This document shows positions 7,522 through 17,427 of a stretch of DNA of 59,601 nucleotides, in pieces. The position numbers and the translations under genes were made by a program. Under the pieces are notes generated by a model. That model saw only the letters and a list, made by a program, of their open reading frames with translations, did no database searches and was not told the origin of the DNA. The stretch is from Mucilaginibacter_A sp964236465 (lineage in GTDB: Bacteria; Bacteroidota; Bacteroidia; Sphingobacteriales; Sphingobacteriaceae). The stretch spans positions 1 through 59,601 of the forward strand of contig CAXSBZ010000021.1 of the NCBI GenBank assembly GCA_964236465.1, read 5' to 3'. The first letter of the stretch is position 1. Each line of letters begins with the position of its first letter.

Positions 7522-9447
7522 ATGATTGCAATTAATGATTTAACTTACGAGATCGGTTCCAGAGCATTATATGATGAAGCCAACTGGCACATTAAACCAG
7601 GTGAAAAAATTGGTTTAATTGGTGCCAACGGAACCGGAAAAACTACTTTGCTGAAACTGATTGTCGGCGATTTGAAAGCCACTTCCGGCACCATTTCCAA
7701 ATCCAAAGAGCTGACTATCGGCTATTTAAACCAGGATTTGCTTTCTTACGCATCTGATAAAAGCATCTTGCATGTAGCGATGGAAGCTTTTGATCGCCAG
7801 AACCAGTTGCACGACGAAATTGAAGATTTATTGAAAAAACTGGAAACCGATTATTCGGAAGATGTTCTGCATAAACTGAGTGATAAACAAAGCGAGTTTG
7901 AAGCTTTGGACGGTTATAACATTGAATATAAAGCGCACGAAATCCTGGCTGGTTTAGGTTTTGGAGAAGCTGAAACTCAGCGTAAACTAAGTACGTTTTC
8001 GGGCGGATGGCGTATGCGCGTGATGCTAGCCAAAATTTTGCTACAGGCCCCTGATATTTTGTTGCTGGATGAGCCAACCAACCACCTGGATTTGCCTTCA
8101 ATTCAGTGGCTGGAAGATTATTTAAAAGCTTTTGAAGGTGCCGTAGTAATTGTTTCTCACGACAGATGGTTTCTGGATAAAGTGATCAATAAAACGGTTG
8201 AATCCCGCAAAGGAAAACTGAACGTTTATCCCGGCAACTACTCTTTTTATGTAGAAGAAAAAGAGATGCGTGGCGAAATCCAGAAAAATGAATTTAAAAA
8301 TCAGCAGGCAAAGATTAAGCAGGAAGAACGTTTGATAGAGCGTTTTCGGGCCAAAGCTTCAAAAGCAAAAATGGCGCAATCGCGGATCAAAGCGTTGGAC
8401 AAACTGGAGCGCGTGGAAGATGTGGACGACGATAATCCATCTGTAAATTTCAGTTTCCGCTTTTCAAAACAGTCTGGCCGTCATGTCATTACATTGGATA
8501 ATCTCACCAAAAAATATCCTGCCATCGATATTGTAGAAAATGCACATGCTTTAATTGAAAAAGGTGATAAAATTGCTTTGATCGGTGCCAATGGCCGTGG
8601 CAAATCAACGGTTTTGCGGATCATAGCCGGTGCAGATTCTGAATTTGAAGGTAAATTTGAGCCTGGTTATAACGTTACCCAAACTTTTTTCGCGCAGCAT
8701 CAATTGGAAGCTTTGCATCTGGAAAGCGAAATTTTGCAGGAGTTGCAAAGCTTCGCACCAAAACATAATGAAACGGAATTGCGCTCGATTCTGGGTTCGT
8801 TTTTATTTACTGGTGATGATGTTTTCAAAAAAATTAAAGTGCTTTCCGGAGGAGAAAAATCCCGAGTGGCTTTGGCGAAAGCTTTAACTGCGGATGCCAA
8901 CTTTTTGATTTTGGATGAGCCGACCAATCACTTAGATATTGCTTCGGTAAATATCCTGATCCAGGCTTTGCAACAGTATGAAGGTACGTTTATCGCAGTT
9001 TCCCATGATCGTTATTTCCTTGATAATGTGGCAAATAAGATTTGGTTTATAGAAGATCAGCAGATCAAACAATATCCCGGAACGTACGCTGAATATGAGA
9101 TTTGGCAGGCAAAACGCAAACTGGAAGCAAAATCTGCACCAGCTGCTCCTCAACCTAAAAAAGACGTAAAAAAGGAACCGGTTGCTATCAAACAACCTTC
9201 GGAAGATAAATCTAAAACTTTAAAAAAACTGAACCAGGATCTTTCCGGTATGGAGCAAAAAATCACAGATCTGGAAAAATCCATTAAGCAACTGGAAGCA
9301 GAATTAGCTGACGAAAAGATTTATAAGCAACAAAACCGCTTGCAGGAAGTCAACAAAAACTTGAAGCAAAAACAGCAGGAATTGAAACAGCAACAGGATA
9401 AATGGGAAGTTTTGGCTGATCAGATTCTGGAAATGGAAGAAAAATAA
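7522..9447 (+). CDS. ABC-F family ATPase
   Basis: A two-domain ABC-F ATPase, 641 residues from the ATG at 7522; the earlier in-frame start adds 27 basic residues that do not fit the family. NBD1 has Walker A GANGTGKTT, signature FSGGWRMRV and Walker B ILLLDEPTNHLD. NBD2 has GANGRGKST, LSGGEKSRVALAKAL and FLILDEPTNHLD. There is no membrane domain. A linker between the domains is charged, and a C-terminal extension of about 110 residues is Lys/Gln/Glu-rich coiled coil, as in Uup/YdiF-type members. Such proteins act on ribosomes or DNA, not as transporters. An exact repeat (9448-9459) directly follows the stop. Confidence 0.9.
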   Translation: MIAINDLTYEIGSRALYDEANWHIKPGEKIGLIGANGTGKTTLLKLIVGDLKATSGTISKSKELTIGYLNQDLLSYASDKSILHVAMEAFDRQNQLHDEIEDLLKKLETDYSEDVLHKLSDKQSEFEALDGYNIEYKAHEILAGLGFGEAETQRKLSTFSGGWRMRVMLAKILLQAPDILLLDEPTNHLDLPSIQWLEDYLKAFEGAVVIVSHDRWFLDKVINKTVESRKGKLNVYPGNYSFYVEEKEMRGEIQKNEFKNQQAKIKQEERLIERFRAKASKAKMAQSRIKALDKLERVEDVDDDNPSVNFSFRFSKQSGRHVITLDNLTKKYPAIDIVENAHALIEKGDKIALIGANGRGKSTVLRIIAGADSEFEGKFEPGYNVTQTFFAQHQLEALHLESEILQELQSFAPKHNETELRSILGSFLFTGDDVFKKIKVLSGGEKSRVALAKALTADANFLILDEPTNHLDIASVNILIQALQQYEGTFIAVSHDRYFLDNVANKIWFIEDQQIKQYPGTYAEYEIWQAKRKLEAKSAPAAPQPKKDVKKEPVAIKQPSEDKSKTLKKLNQDLSGMEQKITDLEKSIKQLEAELADEKIYKQQNRLQEVNKNLKQKQQELKQQQDKWEVLADQILEMEEK

Positions 9448-9535
9448 ATGCTGTTTTTACCGGTATAAATTTGGGATAAACAATTCTGCCTTATTTTTTA
9501 TTACAGGATTGTTTATTAATTTTAAACAAAAAATT

Positions 9536-9727
9536 ATGGCTTTTTCTTTTTTTAATACTGCACCGAAAACACTTAGCGACAAATTTATCAAGCTTGCAAA
9601 AGCGGGCCATTTGCCTGACATTATGGAAGCAATTTATGATGAACGCCATAATCAATCATCGCTTAAAGGAACTTCTAAAAACGGATTGATTACGGTTGAA
9701 CGCTTGGGTTCTTTTCCTAAAAAATAG
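9536..9727 (+). CDS. Small hypothetical protein, 63 aa
   Basis: Start chosen at the ATG at 9536, giving 63 residues; an in-frame ATG at 9509 would add nine. The protein is soluble and of normal composition (AFSFFNTAPKTLSDKFIKLA at the N-terminus). I recognise no family. Its stop codon abuts the start of the next gene at 9728 with no gap, so translation is probably coupled. Confidence 0.55.
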   Translation: MAFSFFNTAPKTLSDKFIKLAKAGHLPDIMEAIYDERHNQSSLKGTSKNGLITVERLGSFPKK

Positions 9728-10492
9728 ATGAATTTTGCCCTGCCTACCATCATTTTGTTGTTGATGCTTGTGCCGGGTTTTTTGTTTAGGCGATTGTATT
9801 ATAGCGGGGAATTTTCCAAAGAATACTTTAAGCAAAACTTTACCGATTACCTTTTTCCCTCACTAATTTTCAGTATTCTAATCCACCTTTTTTGTCAGGG
9901 TTTTATCAGGCTATTGGGCTACAAAATAAGTTTATGGCCACTATTTTTGCTGGTTGGCAGCAACGGAAGCAGTAATGAAACAAGCAACGCTTTTTTGCAG
10001 ATTTACCAAAATATCTATCACCTTTTCTTTTACTTCACGTTTACTGCTTTTACTGGTGCAGTTTTGGGTCAGCTGAGCAAATATTTTGTTAGAAAACTGA
10101 AGCTTGATCGTAAATATCAGTTGTTTCGTTACCAAAATGAATGGCATTATGTTTTTACCGGAGAAATCCTGGATTTTCCAAATATCTCCGGACAAGCAGA
10201 TGTGCAACCCGAAGTTCAATACGTTGATGCGCTGGTAAAAACCGCAGAAGGCAGTGTTTTGTACAGCGGCTACCTCTCGCATTATGTTCTTTCAAGCTCC
10301 AACGGCATAGACCAATTGTATTTGAGCGATGTAAAACGGCGTTATTTAAAAGCTAATCAGCAGCCCGAAAACACAAACCCTTATTATTACATGCCAGGAG
10401 ATTTTACCATCATTCCTTACCGCGAGGTAATGAATTTAAACATTACTTATTACCGGATCAATCAACGCGCTCCAGAAGATTTAGCCGAATAA
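9728..10492 (+). CDS. Hypothetical membrane protein, 254 aa
   Basis: Unrecognised membrane protein. The N-terminus is a hydrophobic helix (TIILLLMLVPGFLFRRLYY), followed by segments near residues 40-75 and 100-120 (FFYFTFTAFTGAVLG), so about three or four membrane spans. The last 130 residues are soluble and resemble a beta-rich cytoplasmic domain (EWHYVFTGEILDF). It lies in a tight run 9536-11759 with 0-1 base gaps, ending with the T9SS plug gene, but this gives no direct functional clue. Confidence 0.65.
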   Translation: MNFALPTIILLLMLVPGFLFRRLYYSGEFSKEYFKQNFTDYLFPSLIFSILIHLFCQGFIRLLGYKISLWPLFLLVGSNGSSNETSNAFLQIYQNIYHLFFYFTFTAFTGAVLGQLSKYFVRKLKLDRKYQLFRYQNEWHYVFTGEILDFPNISGQADVQPEVQYVDALVKTAEGSVLYSGYLSHYVLSSSNGIDQLYLSDVKRRYLKANQQPENTNPYYYMPGDFTIIPYREVMNLNITYYRINQRAPEDLAE

Positions 10493-10493
10493 A

Positions 10494-11759
10494 ATGCTTA
10501 TAAAGACAAGTTTGAGCTTTTGGCTGCTATGCTTCTTTTACCTCCTTAAATCTATTGAGGTAAAAGGTCAAAGCACTGTTTATCAACCAAATATAAAAAC
10601 CGTTCAATTATACAATAATCAATCAGAAGGTTCTTTTCCGATTATTGGTTTGCACACCAATGATGTTTTGCTGCTGAGTTTTGATGATTTGAACGGCGGC
10701 TCAAAAACATACAATTACACGATTATACATTGCGATGCCGATTGGAAACCCTCCTTACTCTCGCCTTCAGAATACCTACAAAGTTTCGCTGAGGATAGGA
10801 TTATGGATTACCGTTATTCCTTCAACACGAAACAAAAATATACGCATTATGAGCTTAGATTACCCAATTATAACATCATCCCGAAGCTTTCCGGGAATTA
10901 TTTATTAAAAGTTTATCCCGAAGGAAACCCTGCAGAACCCATTTTGACGCGACAATTTTATGTGGTTGATCAAAAAGCTGGCTTGGCTGCCCAAATTGTT
11001 CCTTCCAATCAGATTGTCAACCGCACAACCAACCAAAAAATTAATTTTAGTGTTGATGTTTCAGCCGTTGGTGTGCAAAATCCTTATGCCGAAGTGAGGA
11101 CGCTGATTATGCAAAACGGCCGGTCAGATTTGAGTTCGATGAACACCAATCCACAATTTGTACAAGGCGGCTTGCTGCAATACAACGATTTCCAGACCAA
11201 TGATTTTGCCGGCGGAAATGAATTCAGACGCTTTGATCTGCGCACATTATTGTCCGGCGGAGAGCACATCAGCCATATTTATCGCGATACAGCAAATACA
11301 GTTATGTTGATGAACGACAGAACTTTAGATCAGCCAAACTACACTTTTCAATATGATAACAACGGCAAATTTTTTATCCTGAATTATGACGGTCGTGATC
11401 CGCGGACAGATGCCGATTATGCACACGTTTACTTCAACCTCAACTACAATCCGCAAAATCCGAACGATACTGTTTTTATCACTGGAAATTTCAATAATTA
11501 TCGTTTAGATGAAAACAGCAAAATGAATTACGATGCGGCAAAAGGTAATTTTTATACTGATTTATATTTGAAGCAAGGCGTTTATGATTATCATTACGTT
11601 TTGAAAAATAAATTGGGAATTGATCAGGCAGCAATTGACGGCAGCCATTTTGAAACTGAAAATGATTATCAGTTTTTGGTTTATTTCAGAAGGACCGGCA
11701 GCCGTTACGAAGAATTGGTTGGTTATCATTTATTCAATTCGACCAAAAATTTACGTTGA
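10494..11759 (+). CDS. Type IX secretion system plug protein (DUF5103)
   Basis: A 421-residue exported protein of the DUF5103 family, members of which plug the SprA translocon pore of the type IX secretion system. It begins with a signal peptide ending near VKGQS (residue 26). The conserved N-terminal domain follows (VQLYNNQSEGSFPIIGL, LSFDDLNGG, YNYTIIHCDADWKPS, DYRYSFNTKQKYTHYEL). The C-terminal half contains the FNLNYNPQNPNDTVFITGNF segment and ends in GYHLFNSTKNLR. Two exact interspersed repeats are in frame: 10529-10540 in the signal peptide and 11467-11478. Confidence 0.85.
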   Translation: MLIKTSLSFWLLCFFYLLKSIEVKGQSTVYQPNIKTVQLYNNQSEGSFPIIGLHTNDVLLLSFDDLNGGSKTYNYTIIHCDADWKPSLLSPSEYLQSFAEDRIMDYRYSFNTKQKYTHYELRLPNYNIIPKLSGNYLLKVYPEGNPAEPILTRQFYVVDQKAGLAAQIVPSNQIVNRTTNQKINFSVDVSAVGVQNPYAEVRTLIMQNGRSDLSSMNTNPQFVQGGLLQYNDFQTNDFAGGNEFRRFDLRTLLSGGEHISHIYRDTANTVMLMNDRTLDQPNYTFQYDNNGKFFILNYDGRDPRTDADYAHVYFNLNYNPQNPNDTVFITGNFNNYRLDENSKMNYDAAKGNFYTDLYLKQGVYDYHYVLKNKLGIDQAAIDGSHFETENDYQFLVYFRRTGSRYEELVGYHLFNSTKNLR

Positions 11760-11792
11760 ACCAAGCCTAAAAAACATCGATAAAAGAAGTAT

Positions 11793-12500
11793 ATGCTCGA
11801 ACAATTCGACCTGCAAAATTTGCTGATCATCGATATAGAAACGGTGCCGCAATACCGGAATTTTGCAGATGTGCCAACGCAATTTCAAGCTTTGTGGGAA
11901 CAGAAAACCGTTTATCAGCGCAAGGAAATTTCAGCAGAAAACTTTTATGAACGCGCCGGGATTTGGGCAGAATTTGGTAAAATCGTTTGCATTTCGGCCG
12001 GCATTTTTACTTCTGGAGAAAGTGTTTCGCTACGGATCAAATCTTATTGCTGCGAAGAAGAAACGGATTTATTGGAAAATTTTGCTTCTATGCTAAGCCG
12101 CCGCCCAGCTAACCAGATTTTGTGTGCACACAACGGCAAAGAGTTTGATTTCCCGTATTTGTGCCGGCGGATGCTGATCAACGGTATTACGATCCCGCCG
12201 CAACTGCAAACTTTCGGCAAAAAACCCTGGGAAGTTAATCACTTGGATACTATGGAGTTGTGGAAATTTGGCGATCATAAAAACTTTACTTCGCTGAGTT
12301 TGCTGGCCGCTATTTTCAACATTCCCACACCAAAAGATGATATCGACGGCAGCCACGTCGGCCATGTTTACTGGGAAGAAAACGGTTCGGAACGCATTAA
12401 AACTTACTGCCAGAAAGATGTGATTACTACAGCGCAATTGATCAAAAAATTTAGGAATGAAGATTTGATTTCCGAAGAAAACATTACTTATATTGATTAG
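11793..12500 (+). CDS. Predicted DEDDy 3'-5' exonuclease (PolB-like exo domain)
   Basis: A 235-residue stand-alone exonuclease domain related to the proofreading domain of family B DNA polymerases (PF10108). Exo I is LLIIDIETVP with Asp14 and Glu16. Exo II is CAHNGKEFDFPYL near residues 110-122. Exo III is YCQKD with Tyr205 and Asp209. All four acidic residues and the Tyr of the DEDDy class are therefore present. No polymerase domain is attached. It probably trims DNA ends during repair. The start codon directly follows an exact interspersed repeat (11781-11792), leaving no room for a clear ribosome binding site. Confidence 0.85.
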   Translation: MLEQFDLQNLLIIDIETVPQYRNFADVPTQFQALWEQKTVYQRKEISAENFYERAGIWAEFGKIVCISAGIFTSGESVSLRIKSYCCEEETDLLENFASMLSRRPANQILCAHNGKEFDFPYLCRRMLINGITIPPQLQTFGKKPWEVNHLDTMELWKFGDHKNFTSLSLLAAIFNIPTPKDDIDGSHVGHVYWEENGSERIKTYCQKDVITTAQLIKKFRNEDLISEENITYID

Positions 12501-12503
12501 TGA

Positions 12504-14234
12504 ATGAGCTTAAAAGTTGATCGTTTGCAGGTAATTTTTAAAACCGGACAGACCAATTTTGAGGCGGTAAAAGAAGTATCATTTGAACTGCAACCTGGAA
12601 AAGTGCTTGGAATCGTGGGCGAATCCGGCTCCGGAAAATCAGTAACTTCACTGGCTTTGATGCGGCTTTTGGACGAACAGAAAACGGAGATCAACGGAAG
12701 TATTTTATTGAATAACAGAGAGTTATTACAGCTATCCGAAGCGGAAATGCGGCATATTCGCGGCAATCAGATCGGGATGATTTTTCAAGAGCCGATGACT
12801 TCACTCAACCCTGTTTTAACTTGCGGTTATCAGGTGGCCGAAGCGATTCAGCTCCACCTGAAAGTTGGTAAAAAAGAAGCCAAAAGCAGAACTATTGATC
12901 TTTTTAGAGAGGTGCAACTGCCACGGCCGGAAGCTATTTTCGACACTTATCCGCATCAAATTTCGGGCGGCCAAAAACAGCGCGTGATGATTGCCATGGC
13001 TTTGAGCTGTAATCCTGAAATTTTAATTGCTGATGAGCCGACAACTGCGCTGGATGTAACGGTACAAAAATCAATTTTGGAGCTTCTTTTACGTATCAAA
13101 AATGAGCGCAACAGCAGCCTGATTTTTATTTCGCATGATCTGGGTGTGATCCGGGAGATTGCCGATGAAGTGCTGGTGATGTATAAAGGCAGAATTGTTG
13201 AACACGCTAAAACAGAAACTATTTTTGCCAATCCGCAACATCCTTACACCAAAGGATTGTTGGCTTGCAGGCCTTCGCCAGCTTTTCAATTGAAGAAATT
13301 ACCCATTATCCAAGATTTTTTGAAAGTTGATACTGCCGGGGAAATTCAATCTTCCGGTTTAACCATTCGGGAAATCCGTGAACGGTATGTTTTGAGCGAT
13401 GAGGAGAAAAAAGACCGGCAAAAGAAGCTTTATCAGCAAGAACCATTGCTTAAAATCAAGAATTTGAACACTTGGTTTTTAGTAAAAAAAGGGTTTCTGC
13501 AACGATCAGCAGAAACAGTAAAAGCAGTAAATAATATTAGTTTTGAAATTTTTCCGGGAGAAACATTGGGCTTGGTTGGCGAATCCGGTTGCGGGAAAAC
13601 CACTTTGGGCAGAAGTATTGTCCGGTTGATCGAGCCAAATTTTGGCAAAATTATTTTTAAAAATCAGGATATTTTAACGTTGCCGCAAAAGAAAATGCGC
13701 CGGATGCGCAAAAATATGCAACTGATTTTTCAAGACCCATACTCATCCCTCAACCCAAAACAAACGGTTGGAAATGCCATTTTAGAGCCGATGGAAGTGC
13801 ACCAGTTGTACGGAAATTCAACCCAACGAAAAAAGAAAGTATTGGAATTGCTGGACCGCGTCAATCTTTTACCAGAACATTTTAACCGTTACCCGCATCA
13901 ATTTTCCGGCGGCCAGCGGCAACGGATTGTTATTGCACGTGCTTTGGCCATGCAACCGGAATTTTTGATTTGCGATGAATCTGTTTCTGCCTTAGATGTT
14001 TCGGTGCAAGCTCAGGTTTTAAATTTACTAAAAGAATTACAGCGCGAATTTAACCTGACTTACTTGTTTATTTCCCATGATTTGGCAGTGGTGAAACATT
14101 TTGCCGACCGAATGCTGGTGATGAATAAAGGCGAAATTGTGGAAAGCGGCGATCCGGAGCAAATATATCACCACCCAAAAGAAGCATATACGCAAAAACT
14201 AATTGCTTCTATTCCCGGTAGTGATTTGCAATAA
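12504..14234 (+). CDS. Peptide ABC transporter ATPase, two fused domains (YejF/Dpp-type)
   Basis: A 576-residue fusion of two ABC ATPase domains of the oligopeptide/microcin type. Domain 1: Walker A GESGSGKS, signature SGGQKQRVMIAMAL, Walker B ILIADEPTTALD, then the HPYTKGLL tail typical of OppD. Domain 2: GESGCGKTTLGR, FSGGQRQRIVIARAL, FLICDESVSALD and the EAYTQKLI tail typical of OppF. It would power uptake of peptides or similar solutes with separate permease and binding proteins, which are not in this window. It starts 3 bases after the exonuclease stop. An exact repeat lies in frame at 12568-12579 (A-V-K-E-V). Confidence 0.9.
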   Translation: MSLKVDRLQVIFKTGQTNFEAVKEVSFELQPGKVLGIVGESGSGKSVTSLALMRLLDEQKTEINGSILLNNRELLQLSEAEMRHIRGNQIGMIFQEPMTSLNPVLTCGYQVAEAIQLHLKVGKKEAKSRTIDLFREVQLPRPEAIFDTYPHQISGGQKQRVMIAMALSCNPEILIADEPTTALDVTVQKSILELLLRIKNERNSSLIFISHDLGVIREIADEVLVMYKGRIVEHAKTETIFANPQHPYTKGLLACRPSPAFQLKKLPIIQDFLKVDTAGEIQSSGLTIREIRERYVLSDEEKKDRQKKLYQQEPLLKIKNLNTWFLVKKGFLQRSAETVKAVNNISFEIFPGETLGLVGESGCGKTTLGRSIVRLIEPNFGKIIFKNQDILTLPQKKMRRMRKNMQLIFQDPYSSLNPKQTVGNAILEPMEVHQLYGNSTQRKKKVLELLDRVNLLPEHFNRYPHQFSGGQRQRIVIARALAMQPEFLICDESVSALDVSVQAQVLNLLKELQREFNLTYLFISHDLAVVKHFADRMLVMNKGEIVESGDPEQIYHHPKEAYTQKLIASIPGSDLQ

Positions 14235-14293
14235 CAATCGTGTTTCCGCCAAACACTTTATCCGCTTAAATCCTTGTATCTTTACACATATTT

Positions 14294-16432
14294 ATGGCAT
14301 CAAAAAACAAAACAAGCCATTCTGTAAAACAGGTACTCACGCAGTTGGTACTACAAGTTTTTGAAGAAAATGGCAATCAGACTTATAACTATAAACAAGT
14401 TTCGGCCAAGCTGAACGTGGTTGACCCGGAATCCAGAGAAACCATCTTGGAAATTTTGCAGGAGGAGGCAAAAAAACAGGTGCTAAAAGAAGTATCGCGC
14501 GGCAATTTTCAAATCATTGAACTCAAAACTTTTGTTGAAGGCAGAGTTGATCTGACGGCTGACGGCTCGGCTTTTATCGTCACTGATGATGAAACAGAAT
14601 CTGATATTTATGTGGCACCACGCAAACTACGCAATGCACTGCACGGCGACCGCGTAAAAATTTATGTTTACGGCAAATCCAAAGGCAAACGCAAGGAAGG
14701 CGAAGTAATCGAGATCATTCAGCGCGCTAAAATGGAGTTTTCTGGGATTGTAAAACTGAGTGAACGCTTCGCTTTTTTTATCCCGGATGACCGCAAAATG
14801 CTGCATGATATTTTTATCCCGATTTCGGAATTGAATGGTGCCACAAACGGCATCAAAGCAATTGCCCAGATTACCGACTGGCCTCCGGAAGCGAAAAACC
14901 CGATTGGCAAAATCAAACAAATACTGGGCAAACAGGGCGAGAACAATACTGAAATGAACTCGATCCTGGCAGAATATGGTTTCCCATTATCATTTCCGGT
15001 GGAAGTTGAACAGGAAGCAGAAGAGATCAGCGATGAGATTTCGGAAGAAGAAATTGCAAAACGACGGGATTTCCGAAAAATTACAACCTTTACGATTGAT
15101 CCCGTTGATGCAAAAGATTTTGACGATGCAATTTCGTTTGAGTTTTTGGAGAATGGGAATTATGAGATCGGTGTGCACATTGCTGATGTTTCGCATTACG
15201 TTTTGCCGGATACGCCTTTAGACCATGAAGCTTTTGAACGCGGGACTTCAGTGTATTTGGTTGACCGTGTAATCCCGATGTTGCCGGAAAGATTGTCTAA
15301 CGGCTTATGTTCCCTCCGCCCGAACGAAGATAAACTATGTTTTTCGGCTGTCTTTGAAATGGATGCGGATGCACAAATTGTAACGGAATGGTTTGGAAAA
15401 ACAGTTATCCATTCTGACAGGCGTTTTGCTTACGAAGATGTTCAGGAAATTATCGAAGCCAAAGAAGGTGATTTTGTAAAAGAAATTCTGCTGCTGAACG
15501 AACTGGCTTATAAACTGCGCGACCGGAAATTTAAAAATGGTGCCATCAGTTTTGAAACAACAGAAGTTAAATTTAAACTGGATGAAAACGGAAAACCGTT
15601 AGGCGTTTATACCAAAGAACGAAAAGACGCGCATAAACTGATTGAGGATTTTATGCTGCTGGCCAATCGTCGGGTGGCAGAATTTATTGGTAAAAAAGGC
15701 AAAGGGAAAAGTAAACTGACTTTTGTTTACCGTTCGCATGATTCACCAAAAGAAGATAGTTTAGCTTCATTTGCGCAGTTTGCTTTGCGATTTGGTTATA
15801 AGATCAACATCAATTCTGACAAAGAAACAGCCAAATCTCTCAACCATTTGATGGCCGATGTGGAAGGAAAAAAAGAGCAGAACGTTTTGACGCAATTAGC
15901 AATCCGCTCGATGGCCAAAGCGGTTTATACCACTAAAAAAACGAGCCATTATGGTTTGGCTTTTGATTTTTATACACATTTCACTTCGCCCATCCGCCGT
16001 TATCCAGATGTGATGGTGCACCGTTTATTGGAACATTATTTGGCAGAAGGAAAATCCGTTGATGTGGAAACGTATGAGAAAATGAGCGTGCATTCCTCTC
16101 AAATGGAAAAAAAAGCTGCTGATGCAGAACGTGCTTCGGTAAAATACAAACAGGCTGAGTATTTGCAAAACCAAATCGGTACTGTTTTTACCGGCATAAT
16201 TTCCGGCGTTACTGAATGGGGAATGTATGTGGAAATTGAAGAAAACAAATGTGAAGGCATGATTAGGCTGCGTGATATTTCTGATGATTTTTACACATTG
16301 GACGAAAAGAATTATGCGATCATTGGCCAACGCAAAAAGAAAATTTACCAGTTAGGCGACGAAGTAAAAATCAAAGTAAAAAGTGTTGATTTGACTAAAA
16401 AGCAAATTGATTTTTCACTCGTACAGGAATAA
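14294..16432 (+). CDS. rnr: Ribonuclease R
   Basis: A 712-residue 3'-5' exoribonuclease. An N-terminal helix-turn-helix-like region is followed by cold-shock domains (GRVDLTADGSAFIV) and by the RNB catalytic domain with TIDPVDAKDFDDAISFE, which supplies the metal-binding aspartates. HADVSHYV and SPIRRYPDVMVHR follow. A C-terminal S1 domain ends the protein (FTGIISGVTEWGMYVEIEEN). Length fits the family. It degrades structured RNA and takes part in RNA quality control. The gene follows a 59-base gap with a possible -7 element (TATCTTTA) near 14277, and precedes the polyprenyl synthase gene by 17 bases. An exact repeat lies in frame at 14484-14495. Confidence 0.95.
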   Translation: MASKNKTSHSVKQVLTQLVLQVFEENGNQTYNYKQVSAKLNVVDPESRETILEILQEEAKKQVLKEVSRGNFQIIELKTFVEGRVDLTADGSAFIVTDDETESDIYVAPRKLRNALHGDRVKIYVYGKSKGKRKEGEVIEIIQRAKMEFSGIVKLSERFAFFIPDDRKMLHDIFIPISELNGATNGIKAIAQITDWPPEAKNPIGKIKQILGKQGENNTEMNSILAEYGFPLSFPVEVEQEAEEISDEISEEEIAKRRDFRKITTFTIDPVDAKDFDDAISFEFLENGNYEIGVHIADVSHYVLPDTPLDHEAFERGTSVYLVDRVIPMLPERLSNGLCSLRPNEDKLCFSAVFEMDADAQIVTEWFGKTVIHSDRRFAYEDVQEIIEAKEGDFVKEILLLNELAYKLRDRKFKNGAISFETTEVKFKLDENGKPLGVYTKERKDAHKLIEDFMLLANRRVAEFIGKKGKGKSKLTFVYRSHDSPKEDSLASFAQFALRFGYKININSDKETAKSLNHLMADVEGKKEQNVLTQLAIRSMAKAVYTTKKTSHYGLAFDFYTHFTSPIRRYPDVMVHRLLEHYLAEGKSVDVETYEKMSVHSSQMEKKAADAERASVKYKQAEYLQNQIGTVFTGIISGVTEWGMYVEIEENKCEGMIRLRDISDDFYTLDEKNYAIIGQRKKKIYQLGDEVKIKVKSVDLTKKQIDFSLVQE

Positions 16433-16449
16433 CAGCCGCATCAAAATCT

Positions 16450-17424
16450 ATGTATTCTATACAAGCTTTACAAAATATCATCATCCAAGCCATTGCAGGC
16501 AAAAAATATCCTGAAGAACCGGCCGAACTGTACGAACCAATGCAGTACATGATGAATTTGGGTGGAAAGCGCCTTCGCCCTGCCTTGCTGTTAATGGGTT
16601 GCGATGCTTTTGGCGGAGATATTTATCAAGCCATCAACCCGGCAATTGCCATCGAAGTGTTCCATAATTTTACATTGATGCACGATGATATTATGGACAA
16701 AGCACCACTCCGCAGGGGAAAAACAACTGTGCATGAAAAATGGAATTCGAGTGTAGGCATACTTTCGGGCGATGCAATGTTGGTGGAAGGTTATAAATTA
16801 ATGATGCAGGTGGACGAGAAGATTTTGCGGCCAGTGCTGGAAATTTTTAATGATACCGCGATTGCCGTTTGCGAAGGCCAGCAGATTGATATGAACTTTG
16901 AGCAGCAGTCAAATGTGAAAATTGATGCTTACATCAATATGATTCGTTTGAAAACCGCCGTTGTTTTGGGCGGTGCTTTAAAAATAGGTGCTTTAATTGC
17001 TGGTGCCAGTCAACAAGATGCTGAACTAATTTATGATTTTGGTGAAGATTTGGGTATTGCTTTTCAGTTGCAGGATGATATTCTGGATGTTTATGGTGAT
17101 CCGGAAAAATTTGGCAAGCAAGTTGGTGGCGATATAATTTCCAACAAAAAAACTTACTTGTTGATCAAAGCTTTGGAAACTGCAGATAAAACACAATTTC
17201 AAGAACTCAATTCTTGGTTGCAATTAACTGATTTTGATGCGGTAAAAAAAGTATCGGCTATAAAAAATTTATTTGACCAGTTGGATATCCGTGAAAAATC
17301 CGAGCAGGAAATGAACTGGTATGCACAGCGGGCCTTGCAAAGTTTGAAAGATTTGCCTTTGGATGAAATGCAAAAGTCTCAGTTGTTTGAGTTTGCAGAT
17401 ATGTTGTTGGTGAGGGAGAATTAG
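16450..17424 (+). CDS. Polyprenyl diphosphate synthase
   Basis: A 324-residue trans-prenyltransferase. The first aspartate-rich motif is DDIMD (79-83) in HDDIMDKAPLRRGKTTVH; the second is DDILD (209-213) in FQLQDDILDVYGDP. GGKRLRP lies near 38-44. It would condense isopentenyl diphosphate with an allylic diphosphate to make quinone side chains or lipid carriers; chain length cannot be read safely. The last 67 codons are of unusual interest: copies of them recur at 18146-18349 and 19202-19355. Residues F-D-A-V-K-K-V near 17232-17253 coincide with a one-mismatch form of the interspersed repeat (17243-17254). Confidence 0.92.
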   Translation: MYSIQALQNIIIQAIAGKKYPEEPAELYEPMQYMMNLGGKRLRPALLLMGCDAFGGDIYQAINPAIAIEVFHNFTLMHDDIMDKAPLRRGKTTVHEKWNSSVGILSGDAMLVEGYKLMMQVDEKILRPVLEIFNDTAIAVCEGQQIDMNFEQQSNVKIDAYINMIRLKTAVVLGGALKIGALIAGASQQDAELIYDFGEDLGIAFQLQDDILDVYGDPEKFGKQVGGDIISNKKTYLLIKALETADKTQFQELNSWLQLTDFDAVKKVSAIKNLFDQLDIREKSEQEMNWYAQRALQSLKDLPLDEMQKSQLFEFADMLLVREN

Positions 17425-17427
17425 AGA